A stretch of DNA of 43,698 bases from Candidatus Rokuibacteriota bacterium (GCA_003221635.1 QHSR01000035.1:6748-50445); one strand, 5' to 3'; numbered from the stretch's first letter, positions 1 through 8,129 are shown. Made by a program: numbers and translations. Notes: generated by a model not told the origin, from the letters alone.

Positions 1-864
1 CCCTTTCTCGAGATCGTCACGCGCGGGCGGAGCATTTCCGCGGAGCGGCTGGAGGAGGTCGTCCACCACTACAAGCAGATGCCGGGCGGTCGCTCGCCAC
101 TCGCCGAGCTCACGTTCGCCCAGGCCCGCGGCCTCGAGCAGGCGCTCGCCCGGGCGGGGCCGGCGCTGCCGGTCTTCGTGGGGATGCGCAACTGGCACCC
201 GTTCCTCCACGAGACCCTTGCCGAGATGGCGGGCAAAGGCGCCAGGCGCACGCTCGGCATCATCCTTTCGCCGCTGCGGACCGAGGCCTCGTGGGAGCGC
301 TACATGCAAGACGTCGCCGAGGCCCGGGCCCGCGTCCCGAGCGCGCCCGAGGTCGGCTTCGCGCCGGCGTGGTTCGAATACCCGCGCTTCGTCGCGGCGG
401 TCGCCGATCGCACGCGGGCGGCGCTCGATGAGATTCCCCGAGACGTCCGGGCCTCCGCGCCGCTGGTCTTCACCGCTCACAGCGTGCCGGTCGCCATGGC
501 TGATGCCTCGCCGTACGTGTCGGACCTGACCGCGGCGGCGCGCGCCGTCACGCGGCGCCTCGCGCACTCTCGCTGGTCGATCGCCTATCAGAGCCGGAGC
601 GGGAGCCCGCGCGAGCCGTGGCTCGAGCCCGACGTCGCCGCCGTGGTCCAGCGCCTGGCGGCCGACGGAGCGCGCCACGCCGTCGTCGTGCCGATCGGCT
701 TCGTGTGCGATCACGTGGAGGTGCTGTACGACCTGGACGTCGAGGTCGGCCGCGTGGCCGCCGCCGCCGGTCTCAGCCTGCATCGCGCGGCCGCCGTGAA
801 CGATCATCCCGAGTTCATCGCGATGCTGGCGGACCTGGTTCGCGTGGCGAGCGGCCGGCGGTGA
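1..864 (+). CDS. hemH: Ferrochelatase, 5'-truncated
   Basis: This enzyme inserts Fe2+ into protoporphyrin IX, the last step of heme synthesis. The reading frame is open from base 1, so the N-terminus lies outside the window. The visible part has the family blocks in order: HYKQMPGGRSPL near the left edge, FTAHSVP (the SaHglP block with the metal/proton-transfer His), AYQSRSGSPREPWLEP and PIGFVCDHVEVLYDLDVE (the P.gF.sDh.Et..e.d block). The TGA at 862-864 is followed one base later by the GTG of hemY, so the two are a heme operon with tight coupling. No alternative function seems likely. Confidence 0.93.
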   Translation, partial: PFLEIVTRGRSISAERLEEVVHHYKQMPGGRSPLAELTFAQARGLEQALARAGPALPVFVGMRNWHPFLHETLAEMAGKGARRTLGIILSPLRTEASWERYMQDVAEARARVPSAPEVGFAPAWFEYPRFVAAVADRTRAALDEIPRDVRASAPLVFTAHSVPVAMADASPYVSDLTAAARAVTRRLAHSRWSIAYQSRSGSPREPWLEPDVAAVVQRLAADGARHAVVVPIGFVCDHVEVLYDLDVEVGRVAAAAGLSLHRAAAVNDHPEFIAMLADLVRVASGRR

Positions 865-865
865 C

Positions 866-3463
866 GTGGCTCGACTGAAGCTCGCCGTCATCGGCGGTGG
901 GATCACCGGGCTCGCGGCGGCCCACCGCGCGGTCGAGCTCGCTCGCGAGCGAGCGATCGCGCTGGAGCTGACGCTGTTCGAGGCACGCCAGCGGCTCGGC
1001 GGCACCATCGCGACCGAGCGGAGCGGCGGGTTCCTGATCGAGGCGGGCCCCGATTCGTTCCTGTCGGACAAGCCGTGGGCGCTGGCGCTCTGCCAGCGGC
1101 TCGGCGTCGAGGACCGGCTGGTCCGGGCCGACGATCGCTTCAGGAAGGTGTTCGTGTGGCGCGCCGGGCGTCTGCATCCTCTGCCGGTCGGATTTCAGCT
1201 CCTGGCGCCGACGAAGCTCGGTCCGTTCATCAGGTCGGGACTGTTCTCCTGGCCGGGAAAGCTCCGCATGGGCTTCGACCTCGTCCTGCCGCGGGGCGTG
1301 GCCGACGACGAGAGCCTGGGCGCCTTCGTGCGCCGGCGGCTCGGCCGCGAGGCGCTCGAGCGGGTCGCCCAGCCGCTGGTCGCCGGCATCTACACGGCCG
1401 ATCCCGACGACCTTTCCCTCGCGGCGACGATGCCTCGCTTCTGCGAGCTCGAGCGGCGCGAGCGGTCCGTCGTGCTGGGGCTCTGGCGGGCGGCCCGGAA
1501 GGCGCCGCAGGAGGGCACGAGCGGAGCGCGCTGGAGTCTCTTCGTGACATTCCGGAACGGAATGGCGGAGCTGGTCACGACGCTCGCGTCGCGGCTTCCG
1601 CCGGGTACCGCGCTGCTCAAGCACCGCGTGGACGGACTCGAGCGCCATGGCCACGGCTGGCGTGTCCTCAGCGCCGAAGGCGCCGCGGTGGAGGTCGATC
1701 GGGTCATCATCGCGGCCGAGTCGTACACCAGCGGCCACTTGCTACGCTACGTCGATCCGGCGCTCGCGACGCTGCTCGGCGAGATCCCGTACGCCTCCTC
1801 GGCGACGGTGACGCTCGGATACCGCCGCGAGGACGTGCCGAATCCGCTCGACGGCTTCGGGTTCGTGGTCCCGCGCACGGAGCGCCGCGCGGTGCTGGCC
1901 TGCACGTTCTCGAGCGTGAAGTATCCGGGCCGAGCGCCCGAGGGGTACGTGCTGCTCCGGTGCTTCGTGGGCGGCGCGCTGGACGAAGGCATTCTCCAGT
2001 CGGAGGACGCCACGCTGGTCTCGCGCGCTCGCGACGAGCTGCGCCAGGCGCTCGGCGTCACCGCGGAGCCCGTCCTCTGGCGCGTCTCGCGCTGGCCCAA
2101 GGCGATGCCACAGTACCACGTGGGCCATCTCGGCCGCGTCGAGACGATCGAGCGATGCGCGGCCGCGATCCCTGGCTTGCATCTGGCGGGCGGCGCCTAT
2201 CGAGGCGTCGGGATCGCCGACTGCGTGAGATCGGGCGAGGCGGCCGCCGGGCGGGCGCTTGGCGTCGAGGCGGCGCCGGCCTCAACCGAGGACGGCGCGC
2301 GTGTGCTCGCCAACGCGATACGGCGCCGCCCCGCGCGGCGCCACGGGCCGGTGGTCGACGTGAAAGGGCACGGCGGTGATCCGCACGGCCCCGCGGGCGG
2401 GGTGGTCGATGAGGGGAAACGCCTGCCGCTCGGCCAGGTGAGGGTGCGCGACGACCTCGGCGGGCGAGAGGACCACGGCGGCGGGAACCCGCGCCGCCGT
2501 GAGCGTCGTCACCGCGTCCTCGACGGTCTTGAACTGATCGAGCCACGTGCAAATGATCGGGTGCAGCTCGGCCCAGTGCTCGCGGCGCGCCGCCGGCGTG
2601 GCGAAGCGCGGGTCCGACGCCAGCTCGGGCCGGTCCATCATCGCCACCAGCCGCGGCCAGAGCTGCGGGGCGCCGACGGTCTGCATCGCCACGTGGCGTC
2701 CGCCGATTCCGTGGACGACCATGCCCGGCCGCGGGCCGGGATACTCCGCGCCGGCGTTCAGCATGCCGCCGTAGTTGATGTCCTCGGCGGCGACGAGACA
2801 CTCGAGCATCGAGACGTCGAGGTGCCCGCCCTGGCCCGTTCGCGCCCGCCGCCAGAGCGCCGCCAGGATGGCGCCGAAGGCGTGCGTTCCCGCCAGCACG
2901 TCGGCCGCCTGGAGATACCCGGGCCGCGGCGCCGGATCGTCCTGCTGCTCGAGATGCATGATGCCGGACATGGCGTTGATGATGTGGTGGAAGGCAGGCT
3001 GCAGGCTCAGAGGCCCGGTCTGGCCGAAGCCGGAGATCGAGCAGTAGACGAGATCGGGCCGGACGGCCGTGAGCGTGGCGTAGTCGCAGCCGAGCTTCGC
3101 GACGACCCCCGGCAGGAAGTTTTCGACCACGACGTCGGCGGCGCGCGCGAGGTCCAGCACGACCTCGCGGGCCTTCGGGTGCGCGAGGTCGAGCGCGACG
3201 CTCCACTTGCCTGCGTTGATCCGGATGAAATAGGTGGCCTGGTCGGTGCGTCCCGGCTCGAGCTGGACGTGACCGCGCCGCGTGTCGTCCCCCTCGCCCG
3301 GGCGCTCGACCTTGATCACGCGCGCGCCCAGGTCGGCGAGCAGACGCGTGCAGTAGGGGCCGGCCAGCACGCGCGTGAAATCGAGGACGGTGAGACCGGC
3401 GAGGAGCGCGTCGTCCGAACCGGGCATGGGATCTCCTTGTCCTTCGCGTATTCGGTCCATTAG
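866..3463 (+). CDS. hemY: Protoporphyrinogen oxidase (HemY type) whose frame runs on antisense over the next gene
   Basis: Oxygen-dependent FAD enzyme that oxidises protoporphyrinogen IX to protoporphyrin IX, the substrate of the upstream ferrochelatase. The N-terminus has the dinucleotide fold AVIGGGITGLAAAHRA and then RLGGTIATERSGGFLIEAGPDS, typical of HemY. The C-terminal FAD block GGAYRGVGIADCVRSGE ends near residue 465 (about base 2265), where the family normally stops (about 460-480 residues). Here no in-frame stop appears until 3461-3463, giving 865 codons. The extra ~390 codons lie antisense to a well-supported CoA-transferase and are Arg/Gly-rich, so I take them as non-conserved read-through. 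Either the natural stop has been lost by mutation or an assembly indel, or the protein really has a long tail. The GTG start at 866 follows the hemH stop by one base. Confidence 0.83.
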   Translation: MARLKLAVIGGGITGLAAAHRAVELARERAIALELTLFEARQRLGGTIATERSGGFLIEAGPDSFLSDKPWALALCQRLGVEDRLVRADDRFRKVFVWRAGRLHPLPVGFQLLAPTKLGPFIRSGLFSWPGKLRMGFDLVLPRGVADDESLGAFVRRRLGREALERVAQPLVAGIYTADPDDLSLAATMPRFCELERRERSVVLGLWRAARKAPQEGTSGARWSLFVTFRNGMAELVTTLASRLPPGTALLKHRVDGLERHGHGWRVLSAEGAAVEVDRVIIAAESYTSGHLLRYVDPALATLLGEIPYASSATVTLGYRREDVPNPLDGFGFVVPRTERRAVLACTFSSVKYPGRAPEGYVLLRCFVGGALDEGILQSEDATLVSRARDELRQALGVTAEPVLWRVSRWPKAMPQYHVGHLGRVETIERCAAAIPGLHLAGGAYRGVGIADCVRSGEAAAGRALGVEAAPASTEDGARVLANAIRRRPARRHGPVVDVKGHGGDPHGPAGGVVDEGKRLPLGQVRVRDDLGGREDHGGGNPRRRERRHRVLDGLELIEPRANDRVQLGPVLAARRRRGEARVRRQLGPVHHRHQPRPELRGADGLHRHVASADSVDDHARPRAGILRAGVQHAAVVDVLGGDETLEHRDVEVPALARSRPPPERRQDGAEGVRSRQHVGRLEIPGPRRRIVLLLEMHDAGHGVDDVVEGRLQAQRPGLAEAGDRAVDEIGPDGRERGVVAAELRDDPRQEVFDHDVGGAREVQHDLAGLRVREVERDAPLACVDPDEIGGLVGASRLELDVTAPRVVPLARALDLDHARAQVGEQTRAVGAGQHAREIEDGETGEERVVRTGHGISLSFAYSVH
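2282..3427 (-). CDS. CaiB/BaiF-type (class III) CoA-transferase
   Basis: Class III CoA-transferases move CoA between carboxylic acids, for example succinyl-CoA to another acid, through an aspartyl-CoA thioester. The N-terminal block LTVLDFTRVLAGPYCTRLLA followed by LGARVIKVERPGEGD is diagnostic. AADVLAGTHAFGAILAAL holds the expected catalytic Asp, and TGQGGHLDVSMLE follows it. Length is 381 residues, normal for the family. The ATG at 3427 is chosen because AAGGAG lies 5 bases upstream; an in-frame ATG further out (3505) has no such site and adds non-conserved sequence. The gene is convergent with hemY, whose open frame covers it completely on the other strand. The substrate cannot be read from the sequence. 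Confidence 0.88.
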   Translation of the reverse strand: MPGSDDALLAGLTVLDFTRVLAGPYCTRLLADLGARVIKVERPGEGDDTRRGHVQLEPGRTDQATYFIRINAGKWSVALDLAHPKAREVVLDLARAADVVVENFLPGVVAKLGCDYATLTAVRPDLVYCSISGFGQTGPLSLQPAFHHIINAMSGIMHLEQQDDPAPRPGYLQAADVLAGTHAFGAILAALWRRARTGQGGHLDVSMLECLVAAEDINYGGMLNAGAEYPGPRPGMVVHGIGGRHVAMQTVGAPQLWPRLVAMMDRPELASDPRFATPAARREHWAELHPIICTWLDQFKTVEDAVTTLTAARVPAAVVLSPAEVVAHPHLAERQAFPLIDHPARGAVRITAVPFHVDHRPVAPRGAAPYRVGEHTRAVLG

Positions 3464-3516
3464 TCTAGCAGGGCGTTCGATCGGAGACCCGGGAGGACAC
3501 CGCATGCGGGGCGTCG

Positions 3517-3741
3517 ATGCTTGAGGTCGTGACCATGAAGGAGATCGACGCGATCTTCGCCGTGACCGACGCCCTCGGCATCCACCGTGAGGCGCTGGTG
3601 ATCCCGCTCGGTCCTGCCGCGCCGGGGCGCGTCCGCCGGCTGCCGAGCGGGAAGCTCGAGATCACCGTCGACGCCGCGCGCCCGATCGACGAGTGGGTCA
3701 CGGAGCTTCCACGGCTCATCGCCGCCGCCCAGGGGAAGTGA
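3517..3741 (+). CDS. Small hypothetical protein (74 aa)
   Basis: I do not recognise this short frame. It encodes an acidic-to-neutral soluble protein with no signal peptide, membrane segment or Cys. Two starts are possible: ATG at 3517 behind GGGGCG, or ATG at 3535 (MKEIDAIFAVTDALG) behind TTGAGG. The composition (VTDALGIHREALVIPLGP, then DEWVTELPRLIAAAQGK) looks like real alpha/beta protein and not frame noise. It lies just upstream of the permease: its TGA (3739-3741) is directly before the putative CTG start of the transporter. It may be the first gene of a permease-corA transcription unit. It could also be a chance frame, since GC-rich DNA is rich in open frames. Confidence 0.5.
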   Translation: MLEVVTMKEIDAIFAVTDALGIHREALVIPLGPAAPGRVRRLPSGKLEITVDAARPIDEWVTELPRLIAAAQGK

Positions 3742-3742
3742 G

Positions 3743-5056
3743 CTGACGGCGGAGCTCAGGCGCGGGCTCGGCGTCGCCCCGCTCGCCGCGATCGTCTTCT
3801 TCAACGTGAGCGGCGGGCCTTACGGGATCGAAGACGCGGTCCCCACGCTCGGTCCTGGCATGACGCTCGTGCTGCTCGTGCTCACGCCGCTCTTCTGGAG
3901 CTTGCCCGTCGCCCTGGCCATGGCCGAGCTCGCGTCGGCGATGCCGGATGAAGGCGGCTACGTGACGTGGACGCGGCAGGCCTTCGGGCCGTACTGGGCG
4001 TTCCAGGTCGGCTGGTGGAGCTGGATCGACAGCTTCGTCGATGTCGCCGTGTACCCCGCGCTGTTCGTCGAGTATCTCCGCTTCTGGCTGCCGGCGATGA
4101 CCTCGACGGAGCGCTGGCTCCTGGTCGTCGCCTTCATCGTCGTGCTGACCGGGCTGAATCTGCTCGGGGTGCGTCCGACCGGACAGGCGGCGCTCGCGCT
4201 CGCCGTCGCGTCCCTGCTGCCGGTCGCGGCGCTGACGGTCTTCGCGCTGCTCGGGTCCCTGACAACGCCGTGGGTGCCCCTGTCGCCGTCGGGCCAGGGG
4301 CTCGAGGCGCTGGGGCTCGGGCTCGCGGTGCTCATGTGGAATTACTCGGGGTGGGACACCCCGAGCACGGTCCTCGGCGAGACCCGAGCGCCGGAGCGCG
4401 CATTCCGATCGGCGATCTTCCTGACACTCCCCGTGCTGACGGCGGCGTACCTGCTCCCCGTGGGCGCGGCGCTCGCGAGCGGCGCGCTGGAGTGGAGCCA
4501 GTGGACGACCGGGGCACTGCCCGCGATCGGACGATCGGTAGGGGGCGAGTGGCTCGGTCACGCGGTCACGGCCGGCGCCGTCCTGGGCACGGCCGGGCTC
4601 TTCATGTCTTTGCTCCTCACCAACTCGCGTCTGCCGTACGTGCTGGCGCGCGACCGCGCGATGCCCGCGTGGCTCGGTGTGGTCGACCAGCGCTTTGGCA
4701 CGCCGTGGACGGCGGTCGTCGTCTCCGCGGCGTTCTACGCGGCCTTCGCCGCGTTCTCCTTCAAGGAGCTGGTCGTCCTGGACGTGTGGCTCTACTCGCT
4801 GAGTCTGGTCGTCGAGCTCGCCGCGTTCGTGCGACTGCGTGTGACGGCGCCGGACATGCCCCGGCCGTGGCGGGTCCCGGGCGGCTTCGCGGGCGCCCTC
4901 GGCGTCGCCGTATTCCCCTTGCTCTTCTGTGTGGGCGCGATGGCGACCGCGGGGCGGCTCAATACCATCGCCGGCGTGGGGGCCGCGCTCACCGGACCGC
5001 TGGCGTACCGCTTGCTCGGCCGACGCGCTAGGCTGGCCGGGGAGGGCCGGGCATGA
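3743..5056 (+). CDS. APC-superfamily amino acid/polyamine permease
   Basis: Twelve-helix secondary transporter of the amino acid-polyamine-organocation superfamily. The unwound first helix reads FFNVSGGPYGIEDAV, very close to the VSGGPFGVEDSV signature of plant PUT/LAT-like polyamine symporters, so polyamine or cationic amino acid uptake is the best guess. The first GTG in frame (3806) would begin inside that helix and delete half of TM1. Translation upstream gives LGVAPLAAIVFFN with no ATG/GTG/TTG that I can find, so a CTG at 3743, 5 bases after AGGGGAA, is the most likely start. An upstream indel is the alternative. The frame ends in ATGA, overlapping corA by 4 bases. The substrate is inferred from the signature only. 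Confidence 0.83.
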   Translation: MTAELRRGLGVAPLAAIVFFNVSGGPYGIEDAVPTLGPGMTLVLLVLTPLFWSLPVALAMAELASAMPDEGGYVTWTRQAFGPYWAFQVGWWSWIDSFVDVAVYPALFVEYLRFWLPAMTSTERWLLVVAFIVVLTGLNLLGVRPTGQAALALAVASLLPVAALTVFALLGSLTTPWVPLSPSGQGLEALGLGLAVLMWNYSGWDTPSTVLGETRAPERAFRSAIFLTLPVLTAAYLLPVGAALASGALEWSQWTTGALPAIGRSVGGEWLGHAVTAGAVLGTAGLFMSLLLTNSRLPYVLARDRAMPAWLGVVDQRFGTPWTAVVVSAAFYAAFAAFSFKELVVLDVWLYSLSLVVELAAFVRLRVTAPDMPRPWRVPGGFAGALGVAVFPLLFCVGAMATAGRLNTIAGVGAALTGPLAYRLLGRRARLAGEGRA

Positions 5057-6030
5057 AGGGCGTGGTCAACAGCGTGGCCTACGCGGGCGGCCTGCGTATC
5101 GGAGAGGTGGCGATCCCCGACATCAGCGAGGTCCTCAAGCAGCCGGGCCGATTCGTGTGGATCGGCCTCCACGAGCCGGACGCCGAGGTGCTCGCCGAGG
5201 TCCAGCAGGAGTTCTCGCTCCACGACCTCGCCGTCGAGGACGCCGCCCGCGCCCACCAGCGGCCGAAGCTCGAGCGCTACGGAGATTCGCTCTTCATCGT
5301 CCTGCGCACGGCCCACCTCGATCCGGCGACCGGGGGGATCGAGTTCGGGGAAACGCACCTCTTCGTCGGGGCGAGCTACGTCGTCTCGGTCCGGCACGGG
5401 CCGTCGCTTCCCTACGTCGCGGTGCGCTCGCGTTGCGAGGCGAGCCCGCCGCTTCTGGCCAGGGGACCCGGCTTCGTGCTGTACGCGCTCATGGACTTCA
5501 TCGTGGACCAGTATTTCCCCGTGGTCGACGCGTACGAGGACAAGCTGCAGGCGCTCGAGGGCGCGATCTTCGACAACACCTTCAGCCGAGACACGACCGA
5601 GCGCATCTACGGGCTCAAGCGCGACCTGCTCGAGGTGAAGCGAGGGGTCGCCCCGCTGGTCGACGTGTGCAACCGGCTCGTGCGCGCGGACGCGGCGCTG
5701 CTCCCCGAGGATGTGCGCGTCTACTTTCGCGATGTGTACGACCATGTGGTCCGCATCAACGAGATGATCGACACGCTGCGCGAGCTCCTCACCAGCGCGC
5801 TCGAGGCGAATCTGTCGCTGATCTCGGTCTCCCAGAACGAGGCGATGAAGCGGCTGGCGGGCTGGGCGGCGATCTTCGCGGTGCCGACGATGATCGCGGG
5901 CGTCTACGGCATGAACTTCAAGTTCATGCCCGAGCTCGAGTGGTTCTACGGGTACCCGCTGGTGATGGCTATCATGCTCGGGGCCTGCGGATACCTCTTC
6001 TACCGCTTCAAGCGCTCGGGCTGGCTCTGA
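5053..6030 (+). CDS. corA: CorA-type Mg2+/Co2+ transporter
   Basis: Pentameric divalent-cation channel of the inner membrane. The protein has 325 residues: a large cytoplasmic N-terminal domain (DLAVEDAARAHQRPKLERYG is the typical block), a long helix region around VDAYEDKLQALEGAIF, then two C-terminal transmembrane segments. The first helix ends in the signature GMNF loop (AGVYGMNFKFMPELEW), and the second ends in the basic tail FKRSGWL. The ATG at 5053 overlaps the permease stop as ATGA, so translation is coupled. Length and motif order are normal for CorA. Mg2+ is the default substrate; Co2+ or Ni2+ cannot be excluded. Confidence 0.93.
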   Translation: MKGVVNSVAYAGGLRIGEVAIPDISEVLKQPGRFVWIGLHEPDAEVLAEVQQEFSLHDLAVEDAARAHQRPKLERYGDSLFIVLRTAHLDPATGGIEFGETHLFVGASYVVSVRHGPSLPYVAVRSRCEASPPLLARGPGFVLYALMDFIVDQYFPVVDAYEDKLQALEGAIFDNTFSRDTTERIYGLKRDLLEVKRGVAPLVDVCNRLVRADAALLPEDVRVYFRDVYDHVVRINEMIDTLRELLTSALEANLSLISVSQNEAMKRLAGWAAIFAVPTMIAGVYGMNFKFMPELEWFYGYPLVMAIMLGACGYLFYRFKRSGWL

Positions 6031-6036
6031 AGCGGC

Positions 6037-6390
6037 TCATCGCCGGGTCCGCCCGAGGTTCTCCTCGATGACGGCGGCCAGGCAGTCCAGGGACGCGAGC
6101 GAATAGACGTAGGTCTTCCAGTCGACGGCGACGTGGTCTTCCCGCTCGCCCGGGCGGGTCATCGGGAAGATCTCGACCGAGACGTTGGGCCCCGGCCCTG
6201 AGCAGCCGCCGGCGCACCCCTCGCGGAAGCGCACGCGCTCGTCCAGCCCGCGCTCGGCGACGAGGTCTCGCAGATGGCGCAGGATCGCCGCCGCGGTCAG
6301 TCTGACGGACCGTCCCCCGCGCGCGATCGGCAAGGCCACGCTGCCGGGCTCGCGGGGGCACACGGTGATCACGATCCGGCGAAGGGTCAC
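6037..6390 (-). CDS. Small Cys-motif protein, thioredoxin-like ferredoxin/DUF1636-like
   Basis: A 117-residue cytoplasmic protein starting RRIVITVCPREPG and containing GCAGGCSGPGPNVSVEIFP. The pattern of a first Cys near the N-terminus and a later C-x3-C-x-GPxVxV loop resembles [2Fe-2S] thioredoxin-like ferredoxins or DUF1636 metal-binding proteins. Only three Cys sit in these motifs, so cluster binding is uncertain. The GTG at 6390 is chosen because it overlaps the stop of the upstream sugar-kinase gene as GTGA, and conserved-looking sequence begins there; a longer frame from 6510 would be antisense-like Arg-rich filler. Coupling to a BadF-type kinase is suggestive, since some BadF/BcrA ATPases work with FeS proteins, but this is inference. 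It converges on corA with 6 bases between the stops. Confidence 0.6.
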   Translation of the reverse strand: MTLRRIVITVCPREPGSVALPIARGGRSVRLTAAAILRHLRDLVAERGLDERVRFREGCAGGCSGPGPNVSVEIFPMTRPGEREDHVAVDWKTYVYSLASLDCLAAVIEENLGRTRR

Positions 6391-7256
6391 GCGCGCGCCC
6401 GCGTCGCGGCGAGCCGGGCCGCAGCGACGACCGGTTCCTCGGCGGGCCGGTGCCAGCGCGCCCGGAGGCCGGCCAGGGCGACGGCGCGAATGGTTCCGGC
6501 GCGGAACCACGGATCATCGAGCACGCTTCCGGCCCAGCTTGCGTTCACCGGCTGCGGAAGCTTCAGCGTCCGCGCGACCTCGACGGCCCGTGCCGCGAGA
6601 TGCCGCTGGCCTTCCCTCACGATTCGCCGCGCGCGCCGGTCACCACGGCGGGCGCGCGCGAGCACGCCGGGAGCCAGGGCGGCGATCGTCCTGACCGGAT
6701 CCGGCGCGTGCACGGCCCGGAGCGTGGAGAGAAGGCCCCCGTCGCGGACCGCCTCCCTGAGCCACTCGCGACCGAGCCAGAAGCCGGAGCCCTCGTCGCC
6801 GACCAGCGGTCCGAGACCCCCGGCGCGCGCCCAGCGGCTCCCGGCGTCCCTGCCGACGACGATCGATCCGGTGCCAGATAGCAGGAGCACGCCGGGCCGC
6901 TGTCCGAGCGCCCCCAGCAGCGCGGCCTGCGCGTCGGAGATGACGTGAACGCGCCCCGCCAACCCTCGTAGGCGGCGCGCCAGCGCCCGCCGCTCGCCGG
7001 CGGTCCAGAGCCCCCGCGAGGCCACCACGAGGGACGCGACGTGCCGTCGGGTCCACCGGCGACGCCGCCACACCGCCCGCAATATCGACGCGAGGTTCTG
7101 CAGACTCCGGTCGGCGGGCACCACGAGCGTCCGGGCGCGGCGCGCGCCGGTCCAGACGGCGACGCGGGCCCACGTTCCGCCGACGTCGACGCCGACGCAC
7201 ATGGCCTTCGGCCCAGGCTCGTGTCGAACCGCGGACAGGATTGCCACTCTGTCCAT
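6387..7256 (-). CDS. BadF/BadG-type sugar kinase (N-acetylglucosamine/MurNAc kinase-like)
   Basis: ASKHA-fold ATP-dependent kinase. Motifs seen: phosphate-1 loop VGVDVGGTWARVAVW (residues about 21-35), ISDAQAAL, phosphate-2 LLLSGTGSIVVGRD and GPLVGDEGSGFWLG, the last typical of the BadF/BadG/BcrA/BcrD family and of GlcNAc kinases. MurK of Clostridium, a MurNAc/GlcNAc kinase, belongs to this family. With nagZ, namZ and murQ nearby, amino-sugar phosphorylation during wall recycling is the likely role; this is contextual inference. Start choices are ATG 7256, GTG 7247 (V4, 7 bases after CATAAT, possibly leaderless) or ATG 7202 just before the phosphate-1 loop. None has a good Shine-Dalgarno. It ends in GTGA overlapping the Cys-motif gene. 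Confidence 0.8.
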   Translation of the reverse strand: MDRVAILSAVRHEPGPKAMCVGVDVGGTWARVAVWTGARRARTLVVPADRSLQNLASILRAVWRRRRWTRRHVASLVVASRGLWTAGERRALARRLRGLAGRVHVISDAQAALLGALGQRPGVLLLSGTGSIVVGRDAGSRWARAGGLGPLVGDEGSGFWLGREWLREAVRDGGLLSTLRAVHAPDPVRTIAALAPGVLARARRGDRRARRIVREGQRHLAARAVEVARTLKLPQPVNASWAGSVLDDPWFRAGTIRAVALAGLRARWHRPAEEPVVAAARLAATRARA

Positions 7257-7260
7257 TATG
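7248..7260 (-). promoter_or_regulatory. Candidate -10 box, leaderless start of the sugar kinase
   Basis: On the minus strand CATAAT (7255-7260) is followed by 7 bases and an in-frame GTG (7247). This matches the spacing seen before nagZ, murQ and nuoL. No convincing -35 is present and the ATG at 7256 overlaps the box, so this is tentative. Confidence 0.33.
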
Positions 7261-7319
7261 AGGCCCCGGGAAGCGATCGAAGGCTTCTGAAATGACAGGC
7301 TTTCCGCTTATTCGGGCCC

Positions 7320-7335
7320 TGGCATGGCGGATGCT
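7320..7335 (+). promoter_or_regulatory. Possible sigma-54 promoter of mlaC
   Basis: TGGCATGGCGGATGCT fits the -24/-12 pattern (GG, ten bases, GC; consensus TGGCACG-N4-TTGCW). The expected +1 near 7346 would leave a leader of only about 15 bases that still contains the GGAGG site, so this is the weakest of the three such boxes in the window. Confidence 0.3.
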
Positions 7336-7360
7336 CGACAGGGGCTCGGAGGATCTGGTC

Positions 7361-7987
7361 ATGGGCAAGACACTCGCAGCCTGGATCATGGTGGCCGGAG
7401 CGGTCGCGGCGCCCGCGATGGGACCGCGAGAGACCGTGGAGTCGACGGTCGGCCGCGTGGTCACGCTGATCCAAGACGGCGATACCGTGAAAACCGAGTC
7501 GGCGACACGGCAAGCGACGGATCGGCGGACGGAGCTCCGGAAGCTCGCACGCGAGCTCTTCGATTTCGAGGAAGTGACGCGGCGCACGCTCTCCCGCCAC
7601 TGGGCCGCGCGCTCCGCCGATGAGCGGGCCGAGTTCGTGGCGCTCTTCACCGACCTTCTCGAGCGCTCGTACATCACCCGGGTCGAGGCGTACGCGGGTG
7701 AGAACATCACGTACCTCGGGGAAGCGGTCGACGCGAGCTTCGCCACGGTGCGGTCGAGGATCCTCACGGATCGCCGCAGCGAGATCGCGCTCGACTACCG
7801 GCTCCATCTCCGGGATGGCCGGTGGCGCGTCTACGATCTGCAGATCGACGGCGTGAGCTTCGTCTCGACGTATCGCAGCCAGTTCGACCGGATCATCCAG
7901 GCGGAATCCTACACGGCGCTCCTCGAGCGCATGCGCAAGAAGAGCTTCGAGGCCACCGTGGCCGAGCGCGGCGGTAAGAAGCTCTAG
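7361..7987 (+). CDS. mlaC: MlaC/Ttg2-like periplasmic phospholipid-binding protein
   Basis: MlaC shuttles phospholipids between outer-membrane and inner-membrane parts of the Mla system; the ABC family name is 'toluene tolerance Ttg2'. The ATG at 7361 is preceded by GGAGG at 8 bases and opens a signal peptide (KTLAAWIMVAGAVAAPAMG), so an upstream ATG at 7292 is rejected. The mature part has the family layout: TRQATDRRTELRKLARELFD, LSRHWAARSADERAEFVALF, ERSYITRVEAYAGE and DGRWRVYDLQIDGVSFVSTY. Length is 208 residues, normal. No mlaDEF genes are adjacent; the gene stands alone, divergent from the sugar kinase, so the partners must lie elsewhere. Confidence 0.88.
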   Translation: MGKTLAAWIMVAGAVAAPAMGPRETVESTVGRVVTLIQDGDTVKTESATRQATDRRTELRKLARELFDFEEVTRRTLSRHWAARSADERAEFVALFTDLLERSYITRVEAYAGENITYLGEAVDASFATVRSRILTDRRSEIALDYRLHLRDGRWRVYDLQIDGVSFVSTYRSQFDRIIQAESYTALLERMRKKSFEATVAERGGKKL

Positions 7988-8012
7988 CAAGGCCTTGCTC
8001 GTGCTCTCCGAG

Positions 8013-8129
8013 ATGAAGGTGCTCGCGTTCGGTTGGTCGTGGCTGGTGGTCCTCGGCACCGTCGGAACGATCCTGCTCGCTCTCACGTTCTCCGCGACCG
8101 CGCGCCGAGACTCCTCCCGGCCGAGCTAA
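8013..8129 (+). CDS. Possible 38-aa single-pass membrane protein
   Basis: This short frame starts 26 bases after mlaC and encodes a hydrophobic segment, WSWLVVLGTVGTILLALTF, followed by a basic tail ATARRDSSRPS, which is a credible type I or tail-in single-span topology. Its TAA (8127-8129) overlaps the TAG of the convergent DUF429 gene by two bases. In-frame GTG (8001) and TTG (7995) starts also exist, and no strong ribosome site is seen. I do not recognise a family. It may be an mlaC-linked small protein or chance. Confidence 0.35.
   Translation: MKVLAFGWSWLVVLGTVGTILLALTFSATARRDSSRPS

Noticed and set aside
6031-6036. Terminator between corA and the convergent Cys-motif gene
   Set aside because: Only six bases separate the stops and no stem followed by a T-run is present.
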